Positions 52,101-59,529 of a stretch of DNA of 64,000 nt are shown piece after piece. The DNA is from Neolewinella litorea. Its GTDB lineage: Bacteria; Bacteroidota; Bacteroidia; Chitinophagales; Saprospiraceae. Made by a program: the position numbers and the translations under genes. Each line of letters begins with the position of its first letter. Positions within the stretch are counted from its first letter, which is position 1. Under the pieces are notes generated by a model. That model saw only the letters and a program-made list of their open reading frames with translations, ran no database searches and was not told the DNA's origin. The stretch is from contig NZ_SRSF01000005.1 in the NCBI RefSeq assembly GCF_004803465.1, forward strand, positions 143,176-207,175. Reading direction: 5' to 3'.

Positions 52101-53499
52101 CGAACCGAACCTGTTCGGCCTCAGCGACGGCTTCACCACCCCCGGCTGGGGATTCGTCGCGGGCCTCCAGCCCGAGATCCGCACCCTGGCCGAAGACCAG
52201 CGGGCCACCGACGCGGATTACCTCAACGAGCTCGGTACCAGCGGCTACATCAGTACCAGTCCCTACCTGAGCCAGGACGTGATCCAGAACTACACGAAGC
52301 AGTGGGACGCCAACGCCATCGTGGAGCCCTTCGCCGACTTCCGCCTGGAGCTTACCATGGACCGCAGTTTCTCGGAGAATTACACCGAAACCTTCAAGGT
52401 GCTCGAGAAGGGCCCCAACGAGCCCTTCACCCACAGCGTTCCCGTGCGCGACGGATCGCTCACCTTCAGCAACGGCGGCGCCCTGAGCCTTTTCAACCAG
52501 GATACTACCAACCTGAATAACCTCTTCGCCGCTTTTGAAGCCAACCGGCGCATCATCAGCCGCCGCCGCGGAGGCAGCACCCCGCACGCCGATCCCGACC
52601 TGGCGGCGCAGGGCTATTCCTTCGGCTACGGCCCCAATCAGCAGGAAGTCCTGCTGCCGGCCTTCCTGGCGGCCTACCGCGATGAAGACCCGAATACGGT
52701 GAGCCTCGATCCCTTCGACGTCACCGGCGCCCCGAACTGGCGACTGACCTGGAGCGGCCTCGACCGGGTCGGCGACCTGAGCAACATCTTCCGGCGGGTC
52801 AACATCACCCACGGCTTCCAGTCAACCTTCACGATCGCCAGTTACGGTACCAGCCTCGATTACCTGGACGCGCTCGAGCGGCAGGCCAATCCCCAAATCG
52901 CCGGCTACGATACGGTCAGCCTGAATTTCTTCCCCCGCATCGAGATCCCCAACCTGTCCGAGGCCAAGTCCTTCGCGCCCCTCCTCAGCATCGACGCCGA
53001 ACTGGTGAACGGGCTGTCGGTCAACTTCGCCTACACCAGCTCCGAGACCCGCAGCATCAACGTGGTCAGCAAGCTGCTCTCCGAAAGCGTGGGCAAGCAG
53101 GTGATCGGTGGCTTCGGGATCGTGCTGCAGGACATCCAGATCGGCTTCTTGCAGGGCCGGCAACGCACCCGCGAACCCGCCCCCACGACCAACACCGGAC
53201 GCCCCGGCGGCGGCAACAGCCGCAGCGGCGGCCGACTCAACGTCAGCGACATGGACATCCAGTTCAACTTCAGCCTGCGCGACGAAAAATCATACGCCAG
53301 CCGCCTGCTGCCGCCCACCCGCGAGATCATCGAGGGCGCGCGCATCTTCACCCTGGCCCCCTCGGTAGAGTACCAGCTCAACCAGCGGCTCAGCCTGCGG
53401 GCCTTCTTCGACTACCGCAAGACCACCCCCTTCAACCCCCTCGGTTTCCCCCAGACGGCCGCGAGCGGCGGCGTGGTCGTGCGCTTCCAATTGAACTAG
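46114..53499 (+). CDS. sprA: SprA, T9SS outer-membrane translocon / gliding motility protein
   Basis: This is a 2461-residue protein starting at ATG 46114 (a TTG three codons earlier is the longest-frame start). It has a signal peptide and then a very long Asn/Asp/Tyr-rich beta sequence. Family-like blocks include VDLSFGLNYQYQDNP, NINVQPDQVVAVSYRYKYNGEIFKVGE, KGGIVYLDDFEGTASPIDL and KVFMIGVRNEKDLDNDG, and the end GGVVVRFQLN is a typical outer-membrane beta-strand terminus. SprA (Sov in Porphyromonas) forms the giant 36-strand barrel through which T9SS cargo is exported. A long ORF on the opposite strand is a base-composition shadow. No other por/gld core gene is in the window. Confidence 0.96.
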   Translation: MNKTLLSLCVALVSLSFTIVPYRTEADAVASREAALSFLSPVLTDTLPPLRDRRRDFITDPNRNPVDLRDPAGVEKTVEYDPATGRYIVRERLGEIDFRPPTYLTFEEYFEYRQREDQRRYFNNLAGVGNPEDFVSVGDPLADIELDPDLVNNLFGGTEISIQPQGSVDLSFGLNYQYQDNPFIVERFRRNTIFDFDMDIQMNVTGQIGDKLKLNTNYNTGANFNFDNQIKLDYNSEAFGEDDIIRKIEAGDVSLPLRGTLIEGAQSLFGLKTELQFGHLRLTAIASQQRSQREKLTIEGGSQLQEFEVYADEYDENRHFFLSHYNREVYEEALSNLPQIQTLFHLENIEVWITNDRNEVLDVRDIVAFADLGEPTRLTNPRAVGQFPTPRYQEICDGRPLPENGANDLYGRLVAQEENLRDIDRTVAVLQSAQFGLEQIRDFEKVSARKLDPREYTVNPELGFISLNINVQPDQVVAVSYRYKYNGEIFKVGELSVNTDNSSSDTSNFANQVLITKLLKSSTQRVSEPAWDLMMKNVYSLGAYQVNQEDFRLDVQYENPGQGFQRFLPVPTDLPGGTFNPIPGVPLIRAFNLDRLNTQGDPQPDGVFDFVPGITINPSTGRIYFPVLEPFGSDLAERLPPEVAPRFTYQELYDSTLFQAREFPEKNRFAIRGSYKSTVQSEISLGAFNIPAGSVRVTAGGALLVEGRDYTVDYSTGRVRILNDAILSSGVPINVSFEDNTIFSLQTKTMLGLRADYEVNDNLAIGGTFMQLFERPFTQKVNLGEDPINNRIYGFDATYNQPSGWLTRTLDKLPFFSTNAPSNVSLTAETAILDPGHSRAINLSRSEKGGIVYLDDFEGTASPIDLMTPVQRWYLASVPQNDAGNNNPLFPEAQLPGLVSGANRANLSWYRIDQSARNALDNNNVYTSVVPQQEVFPFFDAGAGRRGLFQFFTFDMSFYPNERGPYNFDTPSGYPGLTAGALPDQGDPLTPVKLLDPASRWGGIMREMTTTDFQSSNIEFIEFWMLSPFLDPQNGRQAAPDAADKQGTLYINLGNVSEDILKDSRKFFENGLPTPLNPRRPVDRTVWSRVPVAQQITQGFDNDPESRKAQDVGLDGFDDDGEREHFADYLAAFAGNPQVQQRLAEDVSNDNFYYFNDQERFGEDVSLLTRYKNFNNTQGNSAANDNTNNNLRQSATNLPDDEDLNQDNTLNESESYFQYEIPFVQSAVNPRELDVEATPFITDRIEDVGGTGRIWYRFRIPLNTDQKTSVGGIQDFRSIRFMRMFMKDFEAPVTLRFAEFELVRNSWRRYNRPFQTGPIIGGEEDTEFFIDAVNIEENSRRQPFNYVLPNGIRREQSLGLVTTLQNEQSLALKVQNLQPSDSRAVFKYTETDLRLYERLKMFVHAEATGESRIDRPKDGELRLFMRLGSDFEQNYYEYEVPLALSDTTGLDGLNPNGTAYADSVWLPENEVDLPLELLRELKLERNNSSVPSDATYEQSYSPGDGINHTLRIKGNPNLGFVKVFMIGVRNEKDLDNDGISAEVWVNELRLEGLDERGGVAAIARADVQLADLGNLTAAVNYSSIGFGALDNSVVERNRFKTAGYDLATTLSFNRFLPTRWGVNLPVYLQHSKQVSTPEYDPYDYDIPLQDKLRAAESPVVRDSIREQAQEIDKITAVNLNNVSIAPSTRRTKPSPIDPANFSVSYGYTKNEHSDPYIQSEVVRDHTGALDYTYSRAQPKSFEPFKGIESKYLRLLSEFNLNPLPNTVSITNVINRSFATTSYRFAGVDEKFNTFFNKRFIWNRSYDVQWNLTRSLRLGFNANMNTTIDEPDENDIVVLPEEEAQQIRRDSIWSNLLNGGRPKQYNHTINASYQLPLRYLPFLDFVDVRAQYLGNYTWAAAPLLIQERGLGNIIQNSQQRQVTADLNFERFYDQIPFLRAANQAGRQRRPTRQTGRQSNNNETAAGGSSFLRPLLAIRRARFTYSEDFTTVIPGFLPEPNLFGLSDGFTTPGWGFVAGLQPEIRTLAEDQRATDADYLNELGTSGYISTSPYLSQDVIQNYTKQWDANAIVEPFADFRLELTMDRSFSENYTETFKVLEKGPNEPFTHSVPVRDGSLTFSNGGALSLFNQDTTNLNNLFAAFEANRRIISRRRGGSTPHADPDLAAQGYSFGYGPNQQEVLLPAFLAAYRDEDPNTVSLDPFDVTGAPNWRLTWSGLDRVGDLSNIFRRVNITHGFQSTFTIASYGTSLDYLDALERQANPQIAGYDTVSLNFFPRIEIPNLSEAKSFAPLLSIDAELVNGLSVNFAYTSSETRSINVVSKLLSESVGKQVIGGFGIVLQDIQIGFLQGRQRTREPAPTTNTGRPGGGNSRSGGRLNVSDMDIQFNFSLRDEKSYASRLLPPTREIIEGARIFTLAPSVEYQLNQRLSLRAFFDYRKTTPFNPLGFPQTAASGGVVVRFQLN

Positions 53500-53584
53500 A
53501 AGGGCCTTTCAGTAGTACCGTTATACGGCAGCCCTTGCGGACCGTCCACAGCCCTACCGAACCTAATCGATTTTACCAGCGATA

Positions 53585-54688
53585 ATGACTACTCCCCAAT
53601 TCTACCCCCTCCGCGTCAACCGCCTCCAGCCGGAAACCGACCAGGCGGTAAGCGTATACTTTGAACTCCCCGAGCACGATCGGACGGCCTTCAACTACCG
53701 GGCCGGCCAGTACCTCACCCTCCGCTTCGTCATCGACGGCAAGGAGGAACGGCGCGCCTACAGCATGTGCTCGGCCCCCCACGAGGATGAGCTGGCGGTG
53801 ACCGTCAAGCAGGTCCGCAACGGTATCGTCAGCAACCACATCGCCCAGAACCTGAAAGCCGGCGACACCGTCGACGTCATGCCCCCCATGGGCCGCTTTC
53901 TGGCCGACGTGGACCCCTCCGCCCGCCGCCGCTATTACCTCTTCGGCGCGGGCAGCGGCATCACGCCCCTGATGTCCATCCTGCGCTCGGTCCTCGAAAA
54001 GGAACCCAAATCGGAAGTCATCCTCTTCTACGGCAACCGCGACGAGGACAACATCATCTTCAAGCAGCAACTCGACGAACTGGAGCGCCGCTACGCCGGT
54101 CAGCTTACCGTGGAGCACACGCTGTCGCAACCCAAGAAGTACCCCACCAAGGGCTTGAAAGGGCTCTTCAAGCGCAGCCATACCCGCTGGGAAGGAGCCA
54201 CCGGCCGCATCGACCGCCGCGCGATCGTCAAGTTCCTCCAGCAGTACCCCACCGACGGGATGAACTGCCGCTACTATGTCTGCGGCCCCGGGGAAATGAT
54301 CGACAACGTTGAGGCCGCCCTGCTAGGCCACGGCATCGACGACAAACTGATCCACGTCGAACGCTTCGTCTCCGCCAGCACCGACAACGGCGCCGCCAAG
54401 ACCAAAAGCGTGGGCGGTACCGTCAACGTGAAGCTCGACAAGGAACTGCTGACCATCGAACTGGAACCCGGACAGTCCATCCTCGACGGACTCCTCCAGG
54501 CCGGCAAGACCCCGCCCTACAGCTGTCTGGCGGGCGCCTGCTCCACCTGCATGGCTCGTGTGGACAAGGGCGGCGTGAAGATGGACGTGTGCTACGCCCT
54601 CGACGATTCCGAGGTCGAGGAAGGCTACATCCTCACCTGCCAGTCGCACCCCACCACCCCGGAGGTCGACATCGATTTCAACGTGTGA
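53585..54688 (+). CDS. PaaE-like ferredoxin reductase with C-terminal 2Fe-2S domain
   Basis: This is a 367-residue protein. An FAD-binding domain comes first (YRAGQYLTLRFVIDGKEERRAYSMCS, with the R-x-Y-S FAD motif), then an NAD-binding domain (YLFGAGSGITPLMSILRSVL) and a plant-type 2Fe-2S domain with CLAGACSTCMARV and the last Cys in YILTCQS. This is the layout of PaaE/HmpA-type reductases that feed electrons to di-iron oxygenases. There are no paaABCD genes nearby, so its acceptor may be a desaturase or hydroxylase elsewhere. A probable terminator follows. Confidence 0.9.
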   Translation: MTTPQFYPLRVNRLQPETDQAVSVYFELPEHDRTAFNYRAGQYLTLRFVIDGKEERRAYSMCSAPHEDELAVTVKQVRNGIVSNHIAQNLKAGDTVDVMPPMGRFLADVDPSARRRYYLFGAGSGITPLMSILRSVLEKEPKSEVILFYGNRDEDNIIFKQQLDELERRYAGQLTVEHTLSQPKKYPTKGLKGLFKRSHTRWEGATGRIDRRAIVKFLQQYPTDGMNCRYYVCGPGEMIDNVEAALLGHGIDDKLIHVERFVSASTDNGAAKTKSVGGTVNVKLDKELLTIELEPGQSILDGLLQAGKTPPYSCLAGACSTCMARVDKGGVKMDVCYALDDSEVEEGYILTCQSHPTTPEVDIDFNV

Positions 54689-54694
54689 TCCTGG

Positions 54695-54723
54695 GGCGCC
54701 GGCGCACGGGTGCCGGGCCTTTT
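54695..54723 (+). terminator. Possible terminator after the ferredoxin reductase
   Basis: An imperfect stem (GGCGCCGGC..., loop, GTGCCGGGCC) six bases after the stop codon is followed by only four T. The stem needs a small bulge, so this is a weak call. Confidence 0.45.
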
Positions 54724-54815
54724 GACCAATATCCACGAAATTCGGGTAACAATTCCGTCCGGCTCCGCATTGACGACTGCGGGAGACGTATATTTATTGT
54801 TTCTCGCCCACGGCC

Positions 54816-56786
54816 ATGTTCACCTTCCGACCGGTTCCGCTCCCCATTCTGCTAGTCCTCGCGCTCTGCGCGACGCAACTGGCGGCGCAAACGCGTATCG
54901 GGCCGGATGGCACCCGGGAACGCGACCCCGTACTCACCGCTACCGGTAAGGAGCTCTACTTCACCCGACCCGATCATCCCCGCAACCAGGGAACCGAAGA
55001 CCGTGCCGACATCTGGTTCCGCCAGCGCGGTGCCGACGGCCGTTGGGGGCGCGCCCTCAACCCCGGGTCCCCGGTCAACTCATTCGACGACGATCGACTG
55101 CTTAACGCCAGCGTGGACGGCAAACGCCTGGCCGTATTGCGCACCGGAAAGAATGCCGTGATCCACCTGCTGGAGCGGGAAGGACGCAGCTGGCGCATCA
55201 TCGGCCACTGGCCGCTGCCCGCGGAGGTGGAAGACCCGACGGAGGCGACCTTCAACGCCACGGGTCAGGAACTGATCTACTCCCGCCGCAACCCCGACAA
55301 GGGCTCCGAAGACCTTTACCTGCGCCGGGCCCTGGCCGACGGCGCGTGGTCCGCCCCGGAGCCCCTGAGCTGGCTCAACGGCCCGGAAAACGAAAGTAAG
55401 CCCCAGTTTGCCGCCGACGGCCGCACCCTCTACTTCCGACGCGGCGCGGGGCAGTGGTACCGGCAGGAAGACCGCGGTCGGGCACCACAGGCCGTAGCCA
55501 TCCCCGGTCGCTACCTGCAACTGGCCGCCACCGACGAGGTGCTGGTGGCCACCACCGACGACCTGGGTAAGGATGAGCACCTGGTCACGCCGGACCTGCC
55601 CCTGAAGGTGTTTTGCCCGCCCGGTCGCATCAGCTACGGTACCCTGGGCAACCCGCCCGCCAAGGGATCGCCGACCGTGGCGGTGCCCCTGAGCTCGGGG
55701 ATTGAATTGCGGGTACTGCCCGACGTCCTGCACCGCTACGCGGTGGTGCTTCGCGACGGGGAGATCGCCTTCCCCGAAAGCGATATGCCGCCGATGGACA
55801 ACGTCCGTCCGGCCGGTAGTCTGGCCAGCCTGCGGGAGATCTCCGCCGACAACCGCGAAGCCTACCTGCACCAATCGCTGGCGGAGCGGCAGCGGGAACT
55901 GGCGCGCCTGGACCGCCTGCGGCAACAACGATACACGGTAGGAAAAACCGACCTGGGAACGCCAACGGAAGAATGGACGGCTCTGGACACCCTGCCCCCG
56001 GCGGCCGACACCTCTGCGAGCTTCCGCGCCCGTTACGCCCGCGATCTGGCGGAGTTGGAGCGGATGAAGGCCAAATTCCGGAAACAACAGGAGGAGCGCC
56101 TGCGCGCGCGACAGCGCGACAACTACCTGGACCTGGGCTGGAGCGACCGGCCCGGTGAAGAACCCGATACCACCGAGAATATAAATACGGATGCTTTGCG
56201 TTCCACCGTTCGCTCCGGCCTGTACCCCAATCAGCGGCCCGCCGTCACTGACCGCCGTCCCTGGGAGAACAACATCCGCAACGAGGTGGCCCGTCCGGCC
56301 ACGCAGAACCCTCCGCAGGAATTGGATGCGGAATACGCCCGCCAGCTGCGGGAGTTGGAAGCCCTGCGGGCCCAACTGCGGGAAATGAACGGCACCCCTG
56401 ATCCATCGGCTACCCGGTATCCGGCGACCGGCCGGGAAGCGCTGACCAGCAAGTCGCCCGGTACCCCAACTGCCACCAATCCGGCGGCGCGGAGGAGTGC
56501 CCTAGGGGTGACCTTCATTCCGAACACGGCCTATCCCAATTCCTCGGGGTATGCGGCGCTGGAAGCGCTCGCGGGCCGGGTGAGGGCCGGGGCAGGGGTT
56601 ATGGAGATTCGCGTACACACGGCTCCGGGCACCGACCCGCGGGCGGCCCAGTTGCTCAGCGAGGAACGCGCCGTCACTATTCGGAATTACCTGCTCAATG
56701 CCGGTATAGCGCCCGAAAACTTCCGCGTCATTGGCTACGGTAACCACCAGCCCGAGGGAGGTGAGCGGGTGGAGGTGGTGGAGTAG
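54816..56786 (+). CDS. Secreted beta-propeller protein with C-terminal OmpA-like domain
   Basis: This is a 656-residue protein. The signal peptide ends ATQLAAQT. The N-terminal region (about 25-250) has WD40/TolB-like propeller blades (RDPVLTATGKELYFTRPD, PTEATFNATGQELIYSRRN, SKPQFAADGRTLYFRRG). A charged coiled-coil and low-complexity middle (about 335-545) follows. The C-terminal 90 residues form an OmpA peptidoglycan-binding domain (AALEALAGRVRAGAG, HTAPGTDPRAAQLLSEERAVTIRNYLLNAGI). It could tether a complex to the cell wall. The combination recalls PorE of T9SS, but a lipoprotein cysteine is missing. Confidence 0.82.
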   Translation: MFTFRPVPLPILLVLALCATQLAAQTRIGPDGTRERDPVLTATGKELYFTRPDHPRNQGTEDRADIWFRQRGADGRWGRALNPGSPVNSFDDDRLLNASVDGKRLAVLRTGKNAVIHLLEREGRSWRIIGHWPLPAEVEDPTEATFNATGQELIYSRRNPDKGSEDLYLRRALADGAWSAPEPLSWLNGPENESKPQFAADGRTLYFRRGAGQWYRQEDRGRAPQAVAIPGRYLQLAATDEVLVATTDDLGKDEHLVTPDLPLKVFCPPGRISYGTLGNPPAKGSPTVAVPLSSGIELRVLPDVLHRYAVVLRDGEIAFPESDMPPMDNVRPAGSLASLREISADNREAYLHQSLAERQRELARLDRLRQQRYTVGKTDLGTPTEEWTALDTLPPAADTSASFRARYARDLAELERMKAKFRKQQEERLRARQRDNYLDLGWSDRPGEEPDTTENINTDALRSTVRSGLYPNQRPAVTDRRPWENNIRNEVARPATQNPPQELDAEYARQLRELEALRAQLREMNGTPDPSATRYPATGREALTSKSPGTPTATNPAARRSALGVTFIPNTAYPNSSGYAALEALAGRVRAGAGVMEIRVHTAPGTDPRAAQLLSEERAVTIRNYLLNAGIAPENFRVIGYGNHQPEGGERVEVVE

Positions 56787-56792
56787 GAACCC

Positions 56793-57299
56793 TTACAACT
56801 CAATGATCTTGCCCGAGTCGGCCACCTGGAACCGCCGTGCCGTGCTGGCGCTGGCCTGGTAGTCGAATTTTTGTCCGCCCTGCCCCTGGCCGCTCACCTG
56901 GTAGATCATCAGCGCTTCGGTGATGGCGGCGGTGGTCTGGGTAAGTTCCGCGCCGTCGTAGCTGGTGCCGGCAAGGATCAAGCGGTCGATGACCTCCTCG
57001 GTTTTCGGGTTTAGCGTAACGAGGGTATAGTGGTACTGCGCCAGGTCGGCCCGCCAGTAGATGATGCCAACGTAATTGTCCGCTTCCGGCAGCCGCAGGC
57101 AGGCGATGAACTCCGTAAACTCCTCGTTGACCTGAGTGGGCTCGAGAGGGATCAGGAACTGGTCCACCATGCGCGAGGGCAGCGGCGGTGTTTCCTTACT
57201 GATGCGGCGGACCGTGTCCTCGCCCAGGGTGATGGGGAGGGCCAGTTCCGGGAACTGTTCTACAAAGTGGGAAAAGCGGATGCGGGGGGTATCGGACAT
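56793..57299 (-). CDS. Hypothetical protein
   Basis: This 168-residue soluble protein starts at ATG 57299, chosen because the frame to 57329 adds only a basic decapeptide. The sequence is mixed alpha/beta (RFSHFVEQFPELALPITLG, ITEALMIYQVSGQGQGG), without signal, membrane helix or motifs that I know. It is convergent with the propeller-OmpA gene (7-base gap) and lies downstream of the methyltransferase on the same strand. Confidence 0.65.
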   Translation of the reverse strand: MSDTPRIRFSHFVEQFPELALPITLGEDTVRRISKETPPLPSRMVDQFLIPLEPTQVNEEFTEFIACLRLPEADNYVGIIYWRADLAQYHYTLVTLNPKTEEVIDRLILAGTSYDGAELTQTTAAITEALMIYQVSGQGQGGQKFDYQASASTARRFQVADSGKIIEL

Positions 57300-57365
57300 A
57301 CGGTTCGGGCGTTGAATTAGGGAATACACTACCGGTAAGCAGTTGGTTGAGGCGGGCAGGGAGGC

Positions 57366-58148
57366 TTACCGCTCCAGTACCAGGGCCAGGGTGCGCCAGC
57401 GCACTACGTTGCCGCGCTTGTCCATGGGCTCTTCCAGGTCCAGGGGGTCGGTGAGGTCCAGCAGTTGCCAGCCCTCGCGCAGCAGGTGATCCACGATTTT
57501 GATGGGTGGGTGAAAGTGCTCCCACTGCTTCTGTTTAAGGAAGTTGAGGGGGGAGACCATCACTACCCGGCCGCCGGGCTTCACCACCCGTTGCCACTCG
57601 GTAAAGGCCCGGCGCGCGTCCGGTAGCCGGTCGATCAGAAAGGTGTTGATCAGCAAGTCGAGGCTGTGGTCGGGGAAGGGCAGGGCGGCGGCGTCGGCGA
57701 GCGCAAACTGCAGGTTGGGCAGTTGGTGGCCGGTGAAGGACTCCAGGGGGTAGCCGTAACGGAGCAGGTTAGCCGAAACGCTTTTGCCGGCCGTCCAGTA
57801 GTCGCGGCCCTGACGAAGCATCTGGTAGCTGAAGTCGATGCCGTAGCAGTCCCAGTCCGGGTGTGCCAGCGCGATATCGCCCACGAGGCGGCCGACGCTA
57901 CAGCCGACGTCGGCTACGGCCCGAGCGGGGCCGGCGGGGATCCAGGGCTGGAGGTAATCGGCGAGGGGTTGCAGGGGATATCCGCCGTGCAGTTCATCGG
58001 CGAGGTGGAGGGCGGTCTGCCGGGCTACGAGTTCATCGTAGCGTTCGTAGACGTCCTGCCGGACTTCTTCTTCCGATTTGCGGTAGTAGAGGGGGATGCC
58101 GCGTCGTTCGTCGAGCGGCGGGGGTAACAGGCTTCCGAAAGCGGACAC
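57366..58148 (-). CDS. Class I SAM-dependent methyltransferase
   Basis: This 260-residue protein has a Methyltransf_11/25-type core: motif I AVADVGCSVGRLVGDIAL (about 77-94), acidic motif CYGIDFSYQML, LQFALADAAALPFPDHSLDLLINTFLIDRLPD and the post-motif VVKPGGRVVMVSPL. The N-terminal 70 residues are an extra helical part. The substrate is unknown. It ends the minus-strand run that begins with an A-type Fe-S carrier gene three bases upstream, so the two are probably co-transcribed. Confidence 0.85.
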   Translation of the reverse strand: MSAFGSLLPPPLDERRGIPLYYRKSEEEVRQDVYERYDELVARQTALHLADELHGGYPLQPLADYLQPWIPAGPARAVADVGCSVGRLVGDIALAHPDWDCYGIDFSYQMLRQGRDYWTAGKSVSANLLRYGYPLESFTGHQLPNLQFALADAAALPFPDHSLDLLINTFLIDRLPDARRAFTEWQRVVKPGGRVVMVSPLNFLKQKQWEHFHPPIKIVDHLLREGWQLLDLTDPLDLEEPMDKRGNVVRWRTLALVLER

Positions 58149-58151
58149 GCG

Positions 58152-58511
58152 TCAGGCACTGAAGGAGGTGCCACAGCCGCAGGTCTCCTTTGCATTGGGG
58201 TTGTTGAAGGTAAATCCGCGGTTTTCGAGTCCGGTGGCCCAGTCGATCTCCATGCCGAGGAGGTAAAGGGCGTGGCCGGGCTTCATCAAGACGAGTTCGT
58301 CGCCGACGGTAAACTTTTGGTCGTCGCTTTCCGGGAGGTCGAAGCCAAGCTGGTACTCAAAACCGGAGCAACCGCCGCCGCGCACCCCGATGCGCAGGTG
58401 GTGCTCTTCGTTGACCCCGAGCTCACTGCGCAGCCGCTTCAGCTGTACCATGGCGGACGGCGTAATGGAGATGGGGGTGGTTTTGGTAGTTGACTTAACT
58501 TCGGCGCTCAT
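58152..58511 (-). CDS. A-type iron-sulfur carrier protein (IscA/ErpA/SufA family), copy 1
   Basis: This 119-residue protein has the three family cysteines: C48 in RGGGCSGFEYQL, and C111 and C113 in the C-terminal CGCGTSF. A-type carriers hold and deliver nascent Fe-S clusters to target proteins. It lies 3 bases from the methyltransferase gene and is separated from the isc genes by the opposite-strand gene at 58588. A second paralogue is encoded at 59192. Confidence 0.92.
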   Translation of the reverse strand: MSAEVKSTTKTTPISITPSAMVQLKRLRSELGVNEEHHLRIGVRGGGCSGFEYQLGFDLPESDDQKFTVGDELVLMKPGHALYLLGMEIDWATGLENRGFTFNNPNAKETCGCGTSFSA

Positions 58512-58587
58512 AAACGATAAATTACTTTACTGGGCAGTTAACAACGGTATTTACCGCATAGTTGCCCGCCAACGAACGCCCGTGGTA

Positions 58588-59127
58588 ATGCTTAACATTC
58601 TTTTGTGGACGGTGCCGGTCGTGCTGACGGTGGTTCTGGTGTGGCTCCTGGGCGGTGTGCTGACCCGCTTCCGGGAGGCGGTCACGGCATTGGAACGGAA
58701 AGTTACGGCACCCGCGCCCGCGCAACAGGAAGCCGATCCGGTCGATCCGCTGGCGTTGCGGTTGCAGGCGTGTGAGCGGTTCACGCTGATGCTGGAGCGG
58801 ATATCGGTGCCCAACCTCCTGCTACGCCTCCCGCCCCACGAAGAGACGCCGCCGCGGGAGTACCGGGCCGAACTGCTGCTGGCCATCCGGCAGGAGGTGG
58901 AGTACAACATCACCCAGCAGATATACGTAAGCGACAGCCTGTGGTCGATCATCACCCACGCGCGCGACAACATCAGCCTGCAGATCGCCCGGGCCGCCGA
59001 GGAGGCGGAATCGAGCCGGCATATCGCCGACCGGCTCCGGATGATCAGCGGGCAGCAGGAGGAAAATCCTATTGCCCTGGCGCAGGGGGCCATTCGGCGG
59101 GAAGCCGCTTCGGTGCTCACCCGCTAG
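58588..59127 (+). CDS. Membrane-anchored hypothetical protein
   Basis: This 179-residue protein starts at ATG 58588; the longer frame to 58390 runs antisense through the A-type carrier gene and was rejected. One N-terminal membrane helix (NILLWTVPVVLTVVLVWLLGGVL, about 2-24) is followed by a cytoplasmic helical domain with coiled-coil character (REAVTALERKV, QIYVSDSLWSIITHARDNISLQIARAAEEAE). I do not recognise the family. It lies on the opposite strand between two A-type carrier genes. Confidence 0.65.
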   Translation: MLNILLWTVPVVLTVVLVWLLGGVLTRFREAVTALERKVTAPAPAQQEADPVDPLALRLQACERFTLMLERISVPNLLLRLPPHEETPPREYRAELLLAIRQEVEYNITQQIYVSDSLWSIITHARDNISLQIARAAEEAESSRHIADRLRMISGQQEENPIALAQGAIRREAASVLTR

Positions 59128-59130
59128 GCC

Positions 59131-59169
59131 AAAAAAAGAACGGCGCACCGGGGTTGCCGGTGCGCCGTT
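59131..59169 (-). terminator. Rho-independent terminator of the isc genes
   Basis: A perfect 13-base stem, AACGGCGCACCGG (read on minus at 59169-59157) with CCGGTGCGCCGTT (59151-59139), is followed on the minus strand by a C and seven T. It lies 22 bases after the stop of the second A-type carrier gene and only 4 bases from the stop of the convergent gene. Confidence 0.9.
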
Positions 59170-59191
59170 GCTAATTCTATCGTGGGATAGC

Positions 59192-59518
59192 TTATACAGC
59201 GAAACTTTCGCCACAGCCGCATTCGCGGGTGGCGTTGGGGTTGTTGAAGGCAAAGCCCTTGCCGTTCAGGCCGCCGCTGAACTCCAGGGTGGAGTTGCAG
59301 AGGTAGAGGAACGACTTCAGGTCGCACACGACGGTTTCCCCGTTGTCTTCGAACACCTGATCCTTCGGCTTCAATTCATCGTCGAAGTCGAGTTGGTAGG
59401 ACAGGCCGGAGCACCCCCCGCTGGTGATGGACACCCGCAGGAAATAGTTATCGGGAAGGCTTTTGGCCTCACGAATTTCGCGCAGCCTTTCCTTCGCGCT
59501 GTCGGCAACGAAAAGCAT
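59192..59518 (-). CDS. iscA: A-type iron-sulfur carrier protein, copy 2 (IscA-like)
   Basis: This 108-residue protein has C36 in ITSGGCSGLSYQL, and C100 and C102 in the C-terminal ECGCGESF. It follows iscU by 11 bases, the normal iscS-iscU-iscA order, and ends in a strong terminator. It is clearly distinct from the copy at 58152, with about one third of positions shared by eye. Confidence 0.93.
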   Translation of the reverse strand: MLFVADSAKERLREIREAKSLPDNYFLRVSITSGGCSGLSYQLDFDDELKPKDQVFEDNGETVVCDLKSFLYLCNSTLEFSGGLNGKGFAFNNPNATRECGCGESFAV

Positions 59519-59529
59519 AGGATCGAAAT

